Source: Carnegiea gigantea (taxonomy: Eukaryota; Streptophyta; Magnoliopsida; Caryophyllales; Cactaceae). Taken from it: 64,000 nt of DNA. Shown here in pieces: positions 51,887-64,000 of this stretch. Location: NCBI GenBank assembly GCA_029747015.1, contig JAKOGI010000125.1, forward strand, positions 676,001-740,000. The letters are read 5' to 3'. The notes under the pieces were generated by a model. That model was not told where the DNA came from, did not search any database, and saw only the letters and a program-made list of their open reading frames with translations. The translations under genes were made by a program, and so were the position numbers. Within the stretch, counting starts at the first letter, position 1. Every line of letters starts with the position of its first letter.

Positions 51887-52100
51887 GGAGTCTGAGTCGA
51901 CTCGGCGAATCAATGGCGATTGAAGGAGAGAGAAACCAGGGATGGACTCGAGCCAGACTCACTCGCTCACTCACTGAGAAGAGAGAATTATGAGGCGACT
52001 TGGAACGAAGGAAGGAATAGTCAGGTGAAGTTTGACAGCAGAGAATCAGCGATCAGCAGTTGTTTAGTAGCGATAGGGTACTTGGTGTGTCATGCGTGTA

Positions 52101-52109
52101 CATATATAG
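52101..52109 (-). promoter_or_regulatory. TATA box of P5CS
   Basis: CTATATATG on the minus strand about 215 bases before the ATG. Transcription would start near 52070 and leave a leader of about 190 bases. Confidence 0.55.
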
Positions 52110-52185
52110 TCACAAGCCATAGTCATCGCCACAGCGCAGGATTTCACGGGTCCATCATTTTGTCTCTCCCCCACACAGGTGGTGA

Positions 52186-52206
52186 AATCCCATTGGCCCA
52201 CGTCAT
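52186..52206 (-). promoter_or_regulatory. ABRE-like ACGTGGGC plus CCAAT box upstream of P5CS
   Basis: On the minus strand GACGTGGGC (52197-52205) is directly followed by CCAATGGG, about 90 bases upstream of the TATA box. ACGTGG(C/G) elements mediate abscisic-acid and drought response in many plant promoters, and P5CS genes are classic stress-induced genes. Function here is inferred. Confidence 0.45.
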
Positions 52207-52905
52207 ATGCGATTATCAAGAATCGAATCAAAGCCGCCACATGTCTGGCGTGGCGTGATCTTGCGGTTTGATGGGACTGGCACACATCGGGGACGGTAGA
52301 CGTGATTGTACGTAACTACTGTACAGGAACACGACAAATACTGGGTTTTAAAATTTTTATTTTTCTGCCGCCAATATTCTCGTACCCACAGCAACTTTTT
52401 TTTTTTTTTTTTTGTGGGGTCAGCAAAGTAGCCAAGTTATTGTTGCCAACTTGCTTGAATTATGATGGGGTAGGCTCCGTGTAAAACCCGTACTCTTTTA
52501 ACGGGCACATGGGTTTATTTGTTTTGTTTGTGGGTTTTTGTTGGTTTCTCTCTCCTCGAGTGGTTAAGATTCATGGGGATGGGTTTTTCCAGTAGAACTC
52601 CTACGTTTGTCCCTGGAAATTGTGGGTCTGAACGCAATAGTGGATTCGAAAAGATTTAGTCTAATGTGATGCATGTATCTAAGCGTGGTAATTAGGGGTT
52701 GTAATTTGTATTCGAGTGGAGCCAAACCTAAACTTTGTTAGGGCTGTTTTGGTTATAAAGTTTGAGTTATTGTTGTAAACCCAGGTCACTTTTGATCATA
52801 TTAAGTTTATGTCCGAATCAAGTATTAATCAAGCTGAATTTTAATTGAGCCGAGTCTAAGGAAAAGTTCAGTTATGACATGAATCGAACTTTTTTCTTTA
52901 TGAGA

Positions 52906-53481
52906 GTGTTTGATAACAATAGCTTTTTGAGAAAAAAGAGCTGTTTGGAGGTGTTTTAACTGCTTTGATCAAGTCAAATAGCTGAATAGATATTTGGTAA
53001 ACAACTGTTTGAAATACCTGTTTGGCCCTAAACAGCTCTTTTTGAGAAGGTTTCCATTAGTCATTATAAACCCAAAAAAATTAAAAATAACAAAATAACA
53101 TTATAAAACATTGACATCATTTACATAAGAACAAATTGAAGAGAAATAACATAGACGATGTATACAAGTTATGTAGAATTTAATGAAAAAGTAAAGTTTT
53201 CATCGATGAAGTTTTTCTTCTATTTTTTTGTGTGATCACAAATGAAGTTAATTTATACCTATGACGTCAATTTAATTCTTTTAAAAAAGAAATTAACCAA
53301 TAAATAAAAAAAATTCCATTAAGAAGTAATTTAGAGATAAGGATATAAATGAAATTTCATCAAATATCTTTATAAGAAACAGCTAACTTTATCAAACATG
53401 TTTTTTACAAAACAGCTAATGCAAACAGCTAACAGCTAATGGCTAATACAAATAACTAACAGATGTCTATCAAACAGGACC
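52906..53481. mobile_element. Candidate hAT-like MITE
   Basis: The left end GTGTTTGATAA and right end (minus strand GGTCCTGTTTGATA) are inverted, with AACAGCTAA-type subterminal units near the right side. The ends resemble those of the element at 17300. Confidence 0.45.
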
Positions 53482-53658
53482 TATATTATTCGCGTGATTA
53501 AAAGGGCAACCCAGTGCACAAGCATCCCGCGTTTACGCAGGGTCCGGGGAAAAGGGCAGCCTGGTAGGATATAATAGGATCTAATATGAATGTTTGAATT
53601 TACTTCTAAAAGACTATAACTCCAAACTTAAAGCAAGTAGGATCTAATATATGGCTTA

Positions 53659-53885
53659 GGGTCGGTGCTTTTCGTTGGAAAATAGGAGTTAAAAAATGGA
53701 TAAAGTTGGTTGAAATGAGTTGAAGTGAGTATTTTTTTTTGAAGTAAGTTGAAATTGGTTGAAGTTGGTATACATTTTATAGGATGGATAGAAGTTGATT
53801 AAATTAATGAGTTAAAGTAGGCTGAAGTTGATTGAAGTGGGTTGAAACTAGTAAATTGAGATTTACCAAAAAAAAGAACAGGGTC
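53659..53885. mobile_element. Tourist-type MITE, sister of 32807 element
   Basis: The body repeats GATAAAGTTGGTT, TTGAAGTTGGTATA and GATTTACCA in the same order as the element at 32807. The ends are GGGTCGGTGCTTTTCGTTGG and (minus strand) GACCCTGTTCTTTTTTTGG. The left flank is TTA and the right is TCA. Confidence 0.6.
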
Positions 53886-54164
53886 TCAATACTCAAAAAT
53901 TTAAGAACGTTGAAGTATATTGCTTATTCACTTCCAAAATTAGCGAAGAAGCATAACATGAAATGCTAAGCTTTGTTGAATAAAATTTCACTAGCCCAAG
54001 CTCAGATCACTATGCATTTAAGTTGTACCCAAATCAATGACAAGTTCCAATCAATCGAGCTCGAACCCAATTACTCGTCAAGTATGGTTTGGTCGACTCA
54101 TTAGAGTGCTCTACTACTTAAGTTGTTTACTTATGAAAAAATTTGGAGTGACAGAGACCAACTT

Positions 54165-54460
54165 TGCAGCGGAAGTTACGTGTTAAAATACGTAAATCTA
54201 TTCCTGTATCTTCAACCATCAGTTTAAACTTTTGGTTGAACTTAAATTGTGACTGCTGCAAAAGGTCCTCCTACCTTGCCCAATAAATCAATATAGGAAT
54301 GTTCAGGTTTAAACTCGAAACCTCTCGGTCAGAAAGGCTCTGATACCATGTTCAAGAACTATGTCATCAACCAAAAGCTTAAAACTTTCAGAAACCATCT
54401 CAACCAAAAACTTAAATTAATGATTGAAGGTTTAGGAATGTGTTTATACTCTAATATTAC
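54165..54460 (-). mobile_element. LTR-retrotransposon relic with tRNA-Met primer site
   Basis: TGGTATCAGAGCC (minus strand, 54337-54349), the usual primer-binding site for initiator tRNA-Met, directly follows a CA-ending block (minus strand ...TTCTTGAACA) as at an LTR border. Two TTAAGTTTTTGGTTGA-like blocks on either side are in opposite orientation, which suggests a rearranged or nested remnant. No coding sequence survives. Confidence 0.45.
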
Positions 54461-54975
54461 TATTACTGCAAATGTGCAAGGGCCACGTATTTGATCGTCA
54501 TAATCCAATGTAATCCGACTGTTGGTTGTATGTAAAATGCATTTTCACCATGCAAATGTTAATATTGGATTGATTTGAATTTGTAAGGCCATGAGCATGC
54601 GGTGGATTAGTAATGAGTAAATTAGACACATACATAATCAAGCATCATGTCATTAAACGTAACTCTCCACAATAATGAGGCTTGCATTTATTTGTTCCCC
54701 CCCCCCCCCCCTTGTTGTAGTAGTTAGTGTTTTTAGACACTTCTTTTAAGGCTTTTATTTAATATTATATATGTTAGTTATTTTAGGCAACCTTCTTAAG
54801 ATCCAATTCCAATAGAGAAAAGTAAAATTTCTTTCTCATTCACTTCATTTTTATCAAGTAGTGTACAATTGACAATGTTTAATTTTATGATCTAATGGGA
54901 CCTTACTTTATAATTTATGTATATTTTCACGGCTAACGAAAATTGTTACATATTATATCCTCACATTCTACCTAT

Positions 54976-55257
54976 GGGTCGGTTGATCTTTTCATTGGGA
55001 AAGAAGAGGTATGGAATGGAGAGAAATAGGAAGAATGTGAAGAAATAAAAAAGATGTGGATGAGATTGTTTTTTTTGGGGGGGACGATTTGAAACGAATT
55101 GTATGTAACGATATAAAACGGGAAATAATGAGAAGAAGAAATGACGAATTCTTTTTGAACGAATGGAAAGTAATAGTAAGAAATGATATAGTGAAAAGAA
55201 ATGGTAGAAAATATTGAAGTATAAAAATTCACCATTTACCCATAAAAAGAACAGATC
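54976..55257. mobile_element. Candidate MITE with GTTCTTTTTATGGG end
   Basis: The left end GGTCGGTTGATCTTTTCATTGGG and right end (minus strand GATCTGTTCTTTTTATGGG) are inverted. The body has GAAATAATGAGAAGAAG-like purine-rich units as in the element at 38932. A T8G7 tract lies inside at 55069-55083. Confidence 0.5.
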
Positions 55258-57651
55258 TGCAGCAAGACTATCTAATTTTGTTTAACATTCATGAAGCTGT
55301 ATCTCTTTCATCTACACCAAAGAGACAAAGGGGAGGACTAATGATAAAATTGTGAAAAGAACCGTTTGAATGTTTTGTATAAAGGTAACAAGAAGCCACA
55401 CGATTCCTTTTTTAATTTGTTTTTAATACGCGTCTGACTGGCTAACCTTGGCCCCAATATGATTAACTAACTCATCGTATAATCAGGCACATGGCAGCCA
55501 CACAGAGATAGTTTCCCTACAGCACCATTCGCATCTTGACCTTCATCCAAAAAAGCATCTTTTTTCCCCCTTTTTTTTGAAAAAAGTTAACCTATATTGT
55601 TTAAAGGATATTGGCTGTCTTATTAAAATTTAGCTGAGTTTTTTAAAACTTTTTATGCTAGCGAGGGGATTAGGAATTTGCAAATTAACTATTTGTACTT
55701 TATTTCATGGATAATACTCAAATAATGATTGAAAATAGTTGTCTTCAGTGTTTGATTTCCTAGAATTTATTTCGATTTTCAACTTCTAATTTGAAGAAAA
55801 ATGTTTTCATAACAAAGTTTGCTTCAATGCTAGGTCACCACTTTTCAGGTAATGATATTTTCCTTTTAAAAAAATTATTAATTAAATTTTAAGAGTCCTT
55901 TTGTGCGGAAAATGCAGCAGTGTTTAAAAATTAAATCTCTATCAATTTTTTTTTTTTCAATTCAGCAGAATCACAAATATTAGTATAGGATAGGATATAT
56001 GTTTTTTAATTTATCATAAGTAATTACCATCATTACCAATTAACATTCAGTCACATTTTTAATTCACAATTTCAGTTTCTCCCTCGCTATCATTAATACT
56101 AATCAATACTTATAAACATTTACTAATATCAATCAAAACTTATCAGTATTAACCAATAATAAATTACGTATTTTTTGATAGAATAATAAATTATGTATAA
56201 TAAGTTGAAAAGAACGGACTTATAAAACAAGCAAGAAGTCAGAAGGTCCAAGTGTAGGAATAGTAACCAATCAAAGAGGGAAGTTGGGGGGCGGAGGGGT
56301 TCACATAAAACCCAAGAACATGAATATCGGTTGACTAGATGCCAATACGCTACCACAGGTAGCAAACCGACAACAGCCAAAGCTTCATGGCTCCCGAGCA
56401 CAGTTCATGAGCTCATTTGTTTACGACCACAAAAAAAGAAAAACAAAAAACAAACGAATTTGGTCAGCATTTGCGGCTTTCATGATTGGATGATTGCTCA
56501 GATATTTTATGTCAGTCACGTAATGCAGTTTTATACTGTTTTCTGTGGTTTGGTCATTGAGGGCTGAGCCTATACTATATAACAACAACAATTTTAAATG
56601 TCGGTTTCACTTTTATGGAACTTAAAAATATTTAAATATAAGTAACTTTATCCATACATACATGACTGTATATAAAGATATCATTTTTAATAGATGTTGA
56701 GCTTACTTCATGTATAATAATCAAATTAATATTAAGATTATGGGTACCAAGATTCCGATATAGGCGAGTTAGATAAGAAGACCCTCAAACAAAAGGAGTG
56801 TCAATTACATTGGCGTTCGTGTATTTCTCACGTGACTTAATGTTTCAAGCAAAGAGTATTTTATGGCTAGCCTAGGAGTTTTGTGTTGCTTGGTTAATCC
56901 GCTTCTATTCAAGTGAAAACAATAAGCCTTCATGCATTTGTTTGTCGTTTGCACACATAACAGTTTTGATGGATTATATGAATTCTTTCTATTACTGGCT
57001 ATGAAATATCAAATATGGTATAATTTAGTCAATAGAACTATTTTGAGCTTATACTAGAACTTTTAAGTTCAAACCGTGCGTATTGTGCCAAATGTTGTAA
57101 AAACAAACATAGAAAAAGAAACAGGACTGCATTTTATAATTTTTTTTCCCCCTAGGTTCAGCTTGAGAGGACGAAGAGTTCAATCAGGCCGTTGTCAAAC
57201 TTTTTTTTAAAAAATTTTTATAATAGATAAGATAATTTCCGTTTTCTGGGAGTTAGATTGCCACAGAGATTGGGCGTTACAGCCCATTGGGGTAGGTAGC
57301 ATCCAGAATAGGGGTGGTGAACCTGGTGATTATACACAGCCGTGCAAATTGGGATGTGCCAACTGAGCTGTAGCTTAGCCTTGAATATAGGATTCCATAA
57401 GCTAGACAGATAGGAGTACAACAATAAACAAAACAAAAACATGGGGTGGGGAACAGATGTAGTCACCAAGGGGAATCCTACTTACACAAGAAGTTTACAG
57501 CAACCAGAAGTTCCTAAAAACCAGCAAGAAATGAAAGAAGATGCAGAAGGTAAGAGTAAAACATACACCTAAAAACCTCTTACAACAATGCAACCCTTTC
57601 TCATTTGCCACCCTTCCAGAACTCAGAAGCAAGTATCAACAATAACCACAA

Positions 57652-57671
57652 GGGGGGGGGGGGGGGGGGGG
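57652..57671. repeat. G20 run
   Basis: Twenty G in a row about 130 bases after the Yip1 gene's stop codon (3' side), probably in its 3' untranslated region. Confidence 0.9.
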
Positions 57672-57801
57672 ACCCAGTATTGGAGGAGCGGGTTAGAAGA
57701 AAAGCTTTCCAGAAGTTTTACTACGTGGTTGGTAAGAATTCAATCATGTGAAAACTCTCTCACAAATGAAGCCTCTGGACAAGGAAAGTTGTGAGCAAGC
57801 C

Positions 57802-60800
57802 CTACGGGAAGAACCAGATCTTGATGAAGAGTCCCAAGGCAAATTGCAACACAAGAGCAGCCACCAAAACCACCATGAGATCATTCCCATCTACATAAGT
57901 TCTGAGATTTGATCCCACAAAACAGGCTGAAATGCCACTGGCAGCAAGTATGATCATCCATCTAAGGAATTCAATAGGGACTAACAACAAGAACTGCAAG
58001 CTCCAAGCAAAAATGTGTCAAAAGATATGACAGGCAATGACAGGACAAGCAAATAGTACACCAAGAAATGTATCATGCTGCTTGATCATCATCAAAACTG
58101 CTAATAGTCACAAACACAAATACTCGAACTCATTGTTTCAGATCCAGATACGTGATTAGATTTTGAGAACCAGGACTAGATTTTGGATTCAATCTGATAA
58201 CAATATGACTAACTGCTCATTTTGCCAAGGAACAAATGATCATACTCATGAACCACCTAAAAAGGCCAACTTCATCTTTGAAAGGCAAAAATGATAAGCA
58301 AAATTCATCTTCACAGGGTTAACAGTTGATAGCCACCCTACAGCCTTCCAGCTGTTTGGGTGCTTACTGAATCAAGTGCCTCAGGGAGTTCATTGAGTGT
58401 GCCAATGTTGATTGGTCGAGTGTGATTTCCAGGATAGTATTGTCCCACAATAGGGCGCACCAACAGTTGAAGAAGCAGTACAAAGGGCATCACCAACTTT
58501 GCTATTTAGTAATCTATTGTCTAGGCAAAGATTTCAGTTTAAATTAAGACATTTCCCTTTGCCATCTACCTATTGAAAGAAAAGTAACAACCAAGCATGG
58601 GTCTGCCAATATTGGTGTTTGGTGAGGGGTTAGAAATGATCACCTGCACAGTGACTTAATAAATAAATATAATTGAAGTGGATACTTACGGAGCTTAGAA
58701 TGAAAATGAAGAGTGAATAACCCCACATGCACCAGAAGCGTACAAGGCTGGCACTCGTGCCCAAATACTGAAGTAAAAAATAGAATGCCAATGGCACCAC
58801 AATCGCATAACCATATATGGTACTCGCCGCCAAACTCATATAGCTGACATTAAAGCTCCACGAAGAACGGCTTATAAAGTAGGTTGCCAGATTTCCAAGG
58901 GATGCAATTGCAAAAACCAATGTCGTGGAGACCCAAATAAGTCCGTAGCTGAAAGATTCACCCTTGTAAGTTCAAAATACACACAGCACCATGTTTATTG
59001 GCAAATAAGAGCATAAAATAAGAAGTATAAGAAATTCAGACTCTTTTCCCTACAAGGATCTCAAATCAACATTGAAAATAGTGGATTAGTAGACAGAGAA
59101 AATGCCCACCAAGATTTATTAAACATCACCAGCCCTATCCAGCTACTATTTTCATTTTTAAGTGGGCTACATGTTATTCATGTGGTTTGAGTAACAAGGG
59201 CATATCCAATTGACATGAATTATGCGAGTTATGCAATTACAAAGTTCTTTTAACAATCACTCAGAAGGGGCCCCTGCCACCTCGCAGACCGAAACATCAT
59301 CAGAAGTTGTAAACGTCCTGAATAGTGAAGATTGTACAAGAATAATCTCATTTTGTTCACTATCAGGAAATCATAGTTACCGAGAACACTTATCCGTATT
59401 CAAGGGCTGAGCGATCTCAATCCTAGTACAGGCTAATTTGGGTTTTCAAGTACCTTAGTGATCCTCCTTCGTTACTATTTTTTTACAGCAAATTCACACA
59501 AAAATATAACCAGACACACAATGACACTCAGACCTGGGCACAGGGACCATAAATAGGCATTAATCCAACGGTCAGAGTTAGCCATGGCTATTTTCAAAGA
59601 GTTCCATCTGTAATCAGCATAATTTGAGGAGCCCAAAGGGCATATCTATCAGAGTGTTTCAAGAGTCAAGCCATGGTGTTTAAGAAAGGAAAGCTTGAAC
59701 TACATAATTACGTTCCAACCAAAAAAAAAAAAAAAAAAAAAAGGATGCAGGATACTTTGGTTTTAAAATGAAGCCTGTCTTTATGGCATATCTTTTGATT
59801 GTTGTTCTGGTGATGCTTGTGTGGTATGTATATGACCTCCCAGCTTGCAAGAGTCAAGCCATGGTGTTTAAGAAAGGAATGGAGAGTCAGATAAAGCTCA
59901 AACTACATAATTACTTTCCAACCCCCCCCCCCCCAAAAAAAAAAAAAAAGGATGCAGGATACTTTGGTTAAAAAATGAAGCCTGTCTTTATGGCATATAT
60001 TTTGATTGTTGTTCTGGTGATGCTTGTGTGGTATTTATAAGACCTCCCAGCTTGCCTGTTCAATGTGGCCATCTAGGAACAAAGCCATCCAGGTTTGAGC
60101 TCAGGTGCCATGGCAGCATTCTTCCCATGCGGGAAAGGACTTAGTAACTAGATAGCCCTCTTGGCCCAGATTTCCATGACACTCCCCCCCCCCCCCAAAA
60201 AAAAAAACACACACACACACACGATGCCTATCAAAGCCCTACTTGGAGACCTAGCACAGGGCTCAGGCAAAGAAGGGATCACTTGACAACCCAAAACATG
60301 CACAAACATATATGCATGTATGTTTCTGGTAGACAGCCAGGATAGAAAGGAATTGCATGGTTGGGGGCAGCCATGAAGTGAAATTGGAACTTTTACCTTA
60401 CTAAAATACAAATGTTGACGTATTTGCATGGTTGTTTCTATCCCTGTGGCTTCAAGAATTTTAATGAAGCAAAAATTGCTGGATTTATTTCATGCTAGTG
60501 TACTGTATGCTATGTTGCTTGGACTCTTGATTGTGCCTCAGGTACCCATGTCAAACACTGGGGTCATTCAACACTCAGACATGGCACTATGAACACTTGA
60601 ACCTTCGTTTTCGGCTAAAGCCACATAAAGTTTTAAATAATTTCTGAGCCCACCAACAACATCAGTGTTGGACGCTCAATACTGCCACAAGGGCATGGGA
60701 TTCCAAGTAACATCTGGTGGAAGATTAATCACATTAAGAAAGGAAAACAAAACTTCATCACCAAGCTAGATTCCACCCTGTTCAGGGTTCAAGCTGTAGC

Positions 60801-63800
60801 CTGGTGGCTCAGTCCAGCCAGCGAACATGGAAGCTGGAACCGCCAGTACAGTTTTCTGCCAGATTAACACATTCATGCTTTCATAGTTCAATGATCCGAT
60901 GTAACAAAATGAGTGAGCTAACCTTTAGCAATTCTGAAACCAGTAGTAGAACAAAGCCTATTCATTTTTGGTAGTAATTTGGTTCTGACCCTTAGATGTC
61001 TCTTTAGCTCTTTATTTCCTCCAAGATGATTTGCTCAGTTTTATGCAGATACTGTTGCTGAACTTTTCAGGTGAAGTCTGTATACACCATGTATTATGCA
61101 TTATGCATGTTTTAGACTCCACAAGCTGCCCATAACTACAATTAGCCGCAGATTAATTCTATCTTTTTCCGTTCAAGTAAGGAAAAATTGGCATTCTATA
61201 GTCACTATTGGGGAAGGGGTGATATCAAATGCAACAAACACAAGATCAGCATATGGAAACAGCATAAAGGAACCAAACTAGCCCAGTGAAATGAAAGATC
61301 CAATGAATGGAAGTCAACACTTACAGATCAGGATTTGCATCAATCTTGTTGAAGAAATCACCACTTCGAGGATCCAACGAACTAAGCAATCTATTGAGAA
61401 CAATGTCCGTGTCTACATTGAAATACTGTGTGTATGAGGCAATGTTGAACACTCCTTGCCAGTTACTCGTTGGCGGTGGCCCGCCTCCTTCTGCCAAATG
61501 TTGCACAAGATATCAGTGTTGTTGGGCCACAAGATTAAAATTTCAACTGCTCCAAAGATGTAATTTAGATAATGAGGTGGTTATTTGAAACAAATCATTT
61601 GTATTCAATGGTTTAAGATCAATAACACAAAATTCCAAAAAATTATTAGAAATACAAAGTGCAGAACTCCAAAATCCATGAAAATTTTCAACTGAAAGGA
61701 GCAACACACATATATTCCTGGCTGGAATTGTTCAAATGACACTATGAACCCAGTAAATTACACACATTACATCTGAATCAAAAATTACTGAACTGATAAC
61801 TACATTCTGATTAACATGAAAAGGTTAAATGTTATGCTAGCTAAGATAATGCCTTCCCTTGATCTCCAATGTGAAAAAACATTGCCACAAAAATAAAACA
61901 TAATATCTGGTCATGATTCACAACTAGCAAAGTTGTTGCAAGACAAAAGTAGATAGAAAGTAAAATTCTCCACATGATAGGAAAAAGCTGTGCCAACAAA
62001 TATTCCTCACTATTAACAACTGAGGTGACCCGAGCTAAATTTTTGTCCATTCACAACAGCAGCAAACCAGAAATTTTGCATGCCAGTATCCCCTTTCTAG
62101 TTTGCTGGATTTTGTAAGCCCTAATTAATTTTGATGAGTATCTTCCCAAAAATTTTAATCTCTTTCATACAAAATTATAAAATAACTTCTTCGGCTAACA
62201 GTTTTTGGGGACACCGCCCAAGGAACCCTGTCTTCAAACTGATTCAAGCGTCATGGATTGGGATCCTAGAAATACACAAGGCAGGTCACCCCTCTTTACC
62301 TTGCCCACATAACCGAATAGAAATAGGCAAGAAAGAAATAGACAATCATAATCCGGGGGGGAGTTAGCACACAGTCTCATCAATTCTGAATTTAAAAAAC
62401 CTGCAATAAAGAAGGAAAGGAAAATAGCAAAGAAAGGCAGTTTAAGACCCGATTCGCTTAGTGGACACATCTCCAAGTCCATTACATATGAGAAAGTCTT
62501 CAAGAGCATACCATTTTCAAATTTAACACGCATACCATAAGGTTGGTTATCCTACTTATTACTTGAAGAGAAAAACGTAGACGGGAATTCACAGCTTTCT
62601 ACAGACACAGGACAAAGTTGTAGCCTCTAAGTTGTGCAAATGTACTAAATTTCACCTAACTTATCAATTCTCAAAAGAAACAAACAAAAGCACAGCAAGA
62701 ATAAGAAAATAAAAACAGAAATTTTGAAGCAGGTTCGTAACAAAAGTCTCTAAAACCGTCAATTTTCAATATCCATGCAGGAATACATGTGATGAATGAT
62801 AACAAGATTGACGTACTCAACCCAATTCTTCAAATAGAAAAATGGGAATTGCTCAAACTCAACATACTCCTCTCAATTACATTAATTGGTTTACTCTACC
62901 TAGTCGTGGAGACATACCATGGACGCCAAAACAGCTCCTTAAATTACCAAATCCAAGTTGAAAAGCCAGCTAAATATGTCCACAGTCCACAACCCATTCT
63001 GTCGATTTCTCTCAGGCAAACATCATCTAGAGAATCTTACAGAAGCAGAAAGTATAGCATACCACTAGAACTTGCCAGCTTCTGATATCCACGGCCTCTT
63101 TCACCCCCTTGCAGTAGGGGAAATATTTGCAAACTGGCTTCAGAAGCTACACAATTTAGAAGTCAAATGAACAAAATTCAAATTGCATCCTATCAAAACA
63201 ACAGAATCAAGACAAAAACCAACAAGCCTAGGTCCCAGATTCTTTCGTACCCGCAGCTTCATGAATATCACCTTTCTTTTCTTCAGCTACAACAGCCTGT
63301 TATCAAATGAATCCGATTAACCCCCTGCATTAAATAAACTCCAGATATACTTGTTTTCCTCCTACAATGTACACTGGTGCACGTATGCATCATAAAACGT
63401 TTACCAAATACCAATAGAAGCTAAGAAGTTAAACCCACAGAAATTAGTCTTTCTCATAAATCAAACACACTGAATACATTGTACTATAAGTTAAGCATTG
63501 GAACTAGCAATTACACAATGCATCCTAAAGCTCCCACAAAGACTGAAAAACCCCATCAAGACCTCTCATAATTCCAGAAACAATTAGTCAGATTACGCAA
63601 TAAGGGATTTAAAGGCTTGAAATTATAATTACTACAGGACTTCGCAAGTGAACGATACCAGAAACAAAACCCAGAAGAGTAAATTCAAAACCCCACATGG
63701 AGAAGGGAGAAAAAAAAAATCTGAATTAGGGCATATGAGGATCAACAAAAGATAAAAGAAAGAAGAGGGAACTTAAACGTACTGGAACTGAGCCAAGCAA

Positions 63801-63836
63801 ATGGCTGGTAGAGATATTACTATCGGGATCCTCCAT
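57802..63836 (-). CDS. Yip1-domain integral membrane protein (YIPF1/2-like), six exons
   Basis: Golgi/ER vesicle-traffic membrane protein of 266 aa; Yip1-family proteins interact with Rab GTPases. Exons in transcript order: 63783-63836, 63251-63296, 63063-63146, 61325-61490, 58690-58948 and 57802-57993; phases close exactly. The cytosolic N-terminus MEDPDSNISTSHLLGSVPAV, then NWQGVFNIASYTQYFNVDTDIVLNRLL and FFNKIDANPDLYGLIW, are hallmark motifs of plant Yip1 proteins. Five hydrophobic segments follow at about 120-140, 153-180, 184-203, 211-229 and 242-265. The protein ends IKIWFFP. From memory it is close in length and order to the Arabidopsis 'integral membrane Yip1 family' proteins. Intron 4 (2.4 kb) holds the 188/208-bp duplication with the C-A tract. 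Confidence 0.92.
59660..60055. repeat. Tandem duplication (188 and 208 bp) in Yip1 intron 4
   Basis: Copy 1 is 59660-59847 and copy 2 is 59848-60055. They share AAGAGTCAAGCCATGGTGTT at the left and GACCTCCCAGCTTGC at the right. They differ by a short insertion and by the central homopolymer: CC then A22 (59721-59742) in copy 1, and C13A15 in copy 2. Confidence 0.93.
59922..59949. repeat. C13A15 compound homopolymer
   Basis: Thirteen C followed by fifteen A, inside copy 2 of the local duplication. Confidence 0.95.
60184..60222. repeat. C13A11 followed by (CA)n
   Basis: Thirteen C and eleven A run directly into a CA dinucleotide microsatellite, in Yip1 intron 4. Confidence 0.95.
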
Positions 63837-64000
63837 GGTCAAACCTCAAAGGGTATCAGATAGAGGGAGAAATTGGGATGCTCTTCGATCACGGGGGAAA
63901 TCAAACTTCGATCAAGATTGGAGATTGAAGAGAAATTCTTGGGTGTAAGCCAAAGAACAGCAAGCCCTAAAGTGCTGCAACAGTTATGGCAAGCAAAGCT
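63837..64000 (-). promoter_or_regulatory. Probable 5' leader of the Yip1 gene
   Basis: Sequence upstream of the ATG at 63836; on the minus strand it is rich in CTTTGAGGTTTGACC and CT stretches. The promoter is at or beyond the window edge. Confidence 0.35.

Larger units (their letters stand above)
52300..57470. other. Intergenic region between P5CS and Yip1 genes (divergent from P5CS)
   Basis: No gene recognised over about 5 kb. Contains elements at 52906, 53659, 54165 and 54976, a T20 run at about 52397 and a C15 run at about 54698. Short ORFs (for example 56129-56401) have no family match. Confidence 0.5.

Noticed and set aside
62789..63085. 98-aa plus-strand ORF
   Set aside because: Lies antisense to Yip1 intron 3 and exon 3 and has no recognisable family features.

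Overview
This is nuclear DNA from a flowering plant, most likely a eudicot. The genes are intron-rich with GT-AG borders, spacers are AT-rich, and the proteins belong to plant families. I cannot name the species. No organelle, bacterial or viral block, no CRISPR array and no tRNA/rRNA gene was seen.

Seven protein-coding genes could be rebuilt exon by exon, plus the 3' end of an eighth. From left to right: (1) the last two coding exons of a BPM-type MATH-BTB protein, a CUL3 ubiquitin-ligase adaptor (1330-2706, +). (2) A one-exon 82-aa protein of the plant DUF7722 type (3547-3795, -). (3) An 11-exon RCC1-repeat protein (6615-11734, +). (4) A WAKL20-like receptor kinase in three exons (12797-15086, +), followed by a decayed partial copy of itself. 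(5) Mannose-1-phosphate guanylyltransferase CYT1/VTC1 (23108-24771, +). (6) A mitochondrial acidic p32/MAM33-type protein in three exons (29938-31759, +), with a decayed fragment of the same gene about 3.5 kb upstream. (7) Bifunctional proline-biosynthesis enzyme P5CS in 20 exons (39824-51886, -), including one GC-AG intron. (8) A Yip1-domain Golgi/ER membrane protein in six exons (57802-63836, -).

The genes are functionally unrelated neighbours (ubiquitin ligation, chromatin or GTPase-type scaffold, cell-wall signalling, GDP-mannose/ascorbate, mitochondria, proline, vesicle traffic), as expected in a plant chromosome arm. There is no operon-like logic.

The spacers hold many small non-autonomous DNA transposons. 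Several have PIF/Harbinger (Tourist)-type TTA or TAA target duplications and share a TGTTCTTTT terminal core or a GAGCATTC terminal core. There are also hAT-like elements with CTGTTTG ends, two LTR-retrotransposon relics, and a broken NAM-associated/'GST T3-like' gene split by a 1.5-kb Tourist-like element whose interior is a T-rich arm facing an A-rich arm.

The most unusual window-wide signal is a set of about 14 compound homopolymers. They are always poly-C immediately 5' of poly-A, or the complement T-then-G. Some lie within tens of bases of splice acceptors. One was caught in a local tandem duplication where the sister copy still has a plain poly-A run. I found no convincing new multi-gene system.
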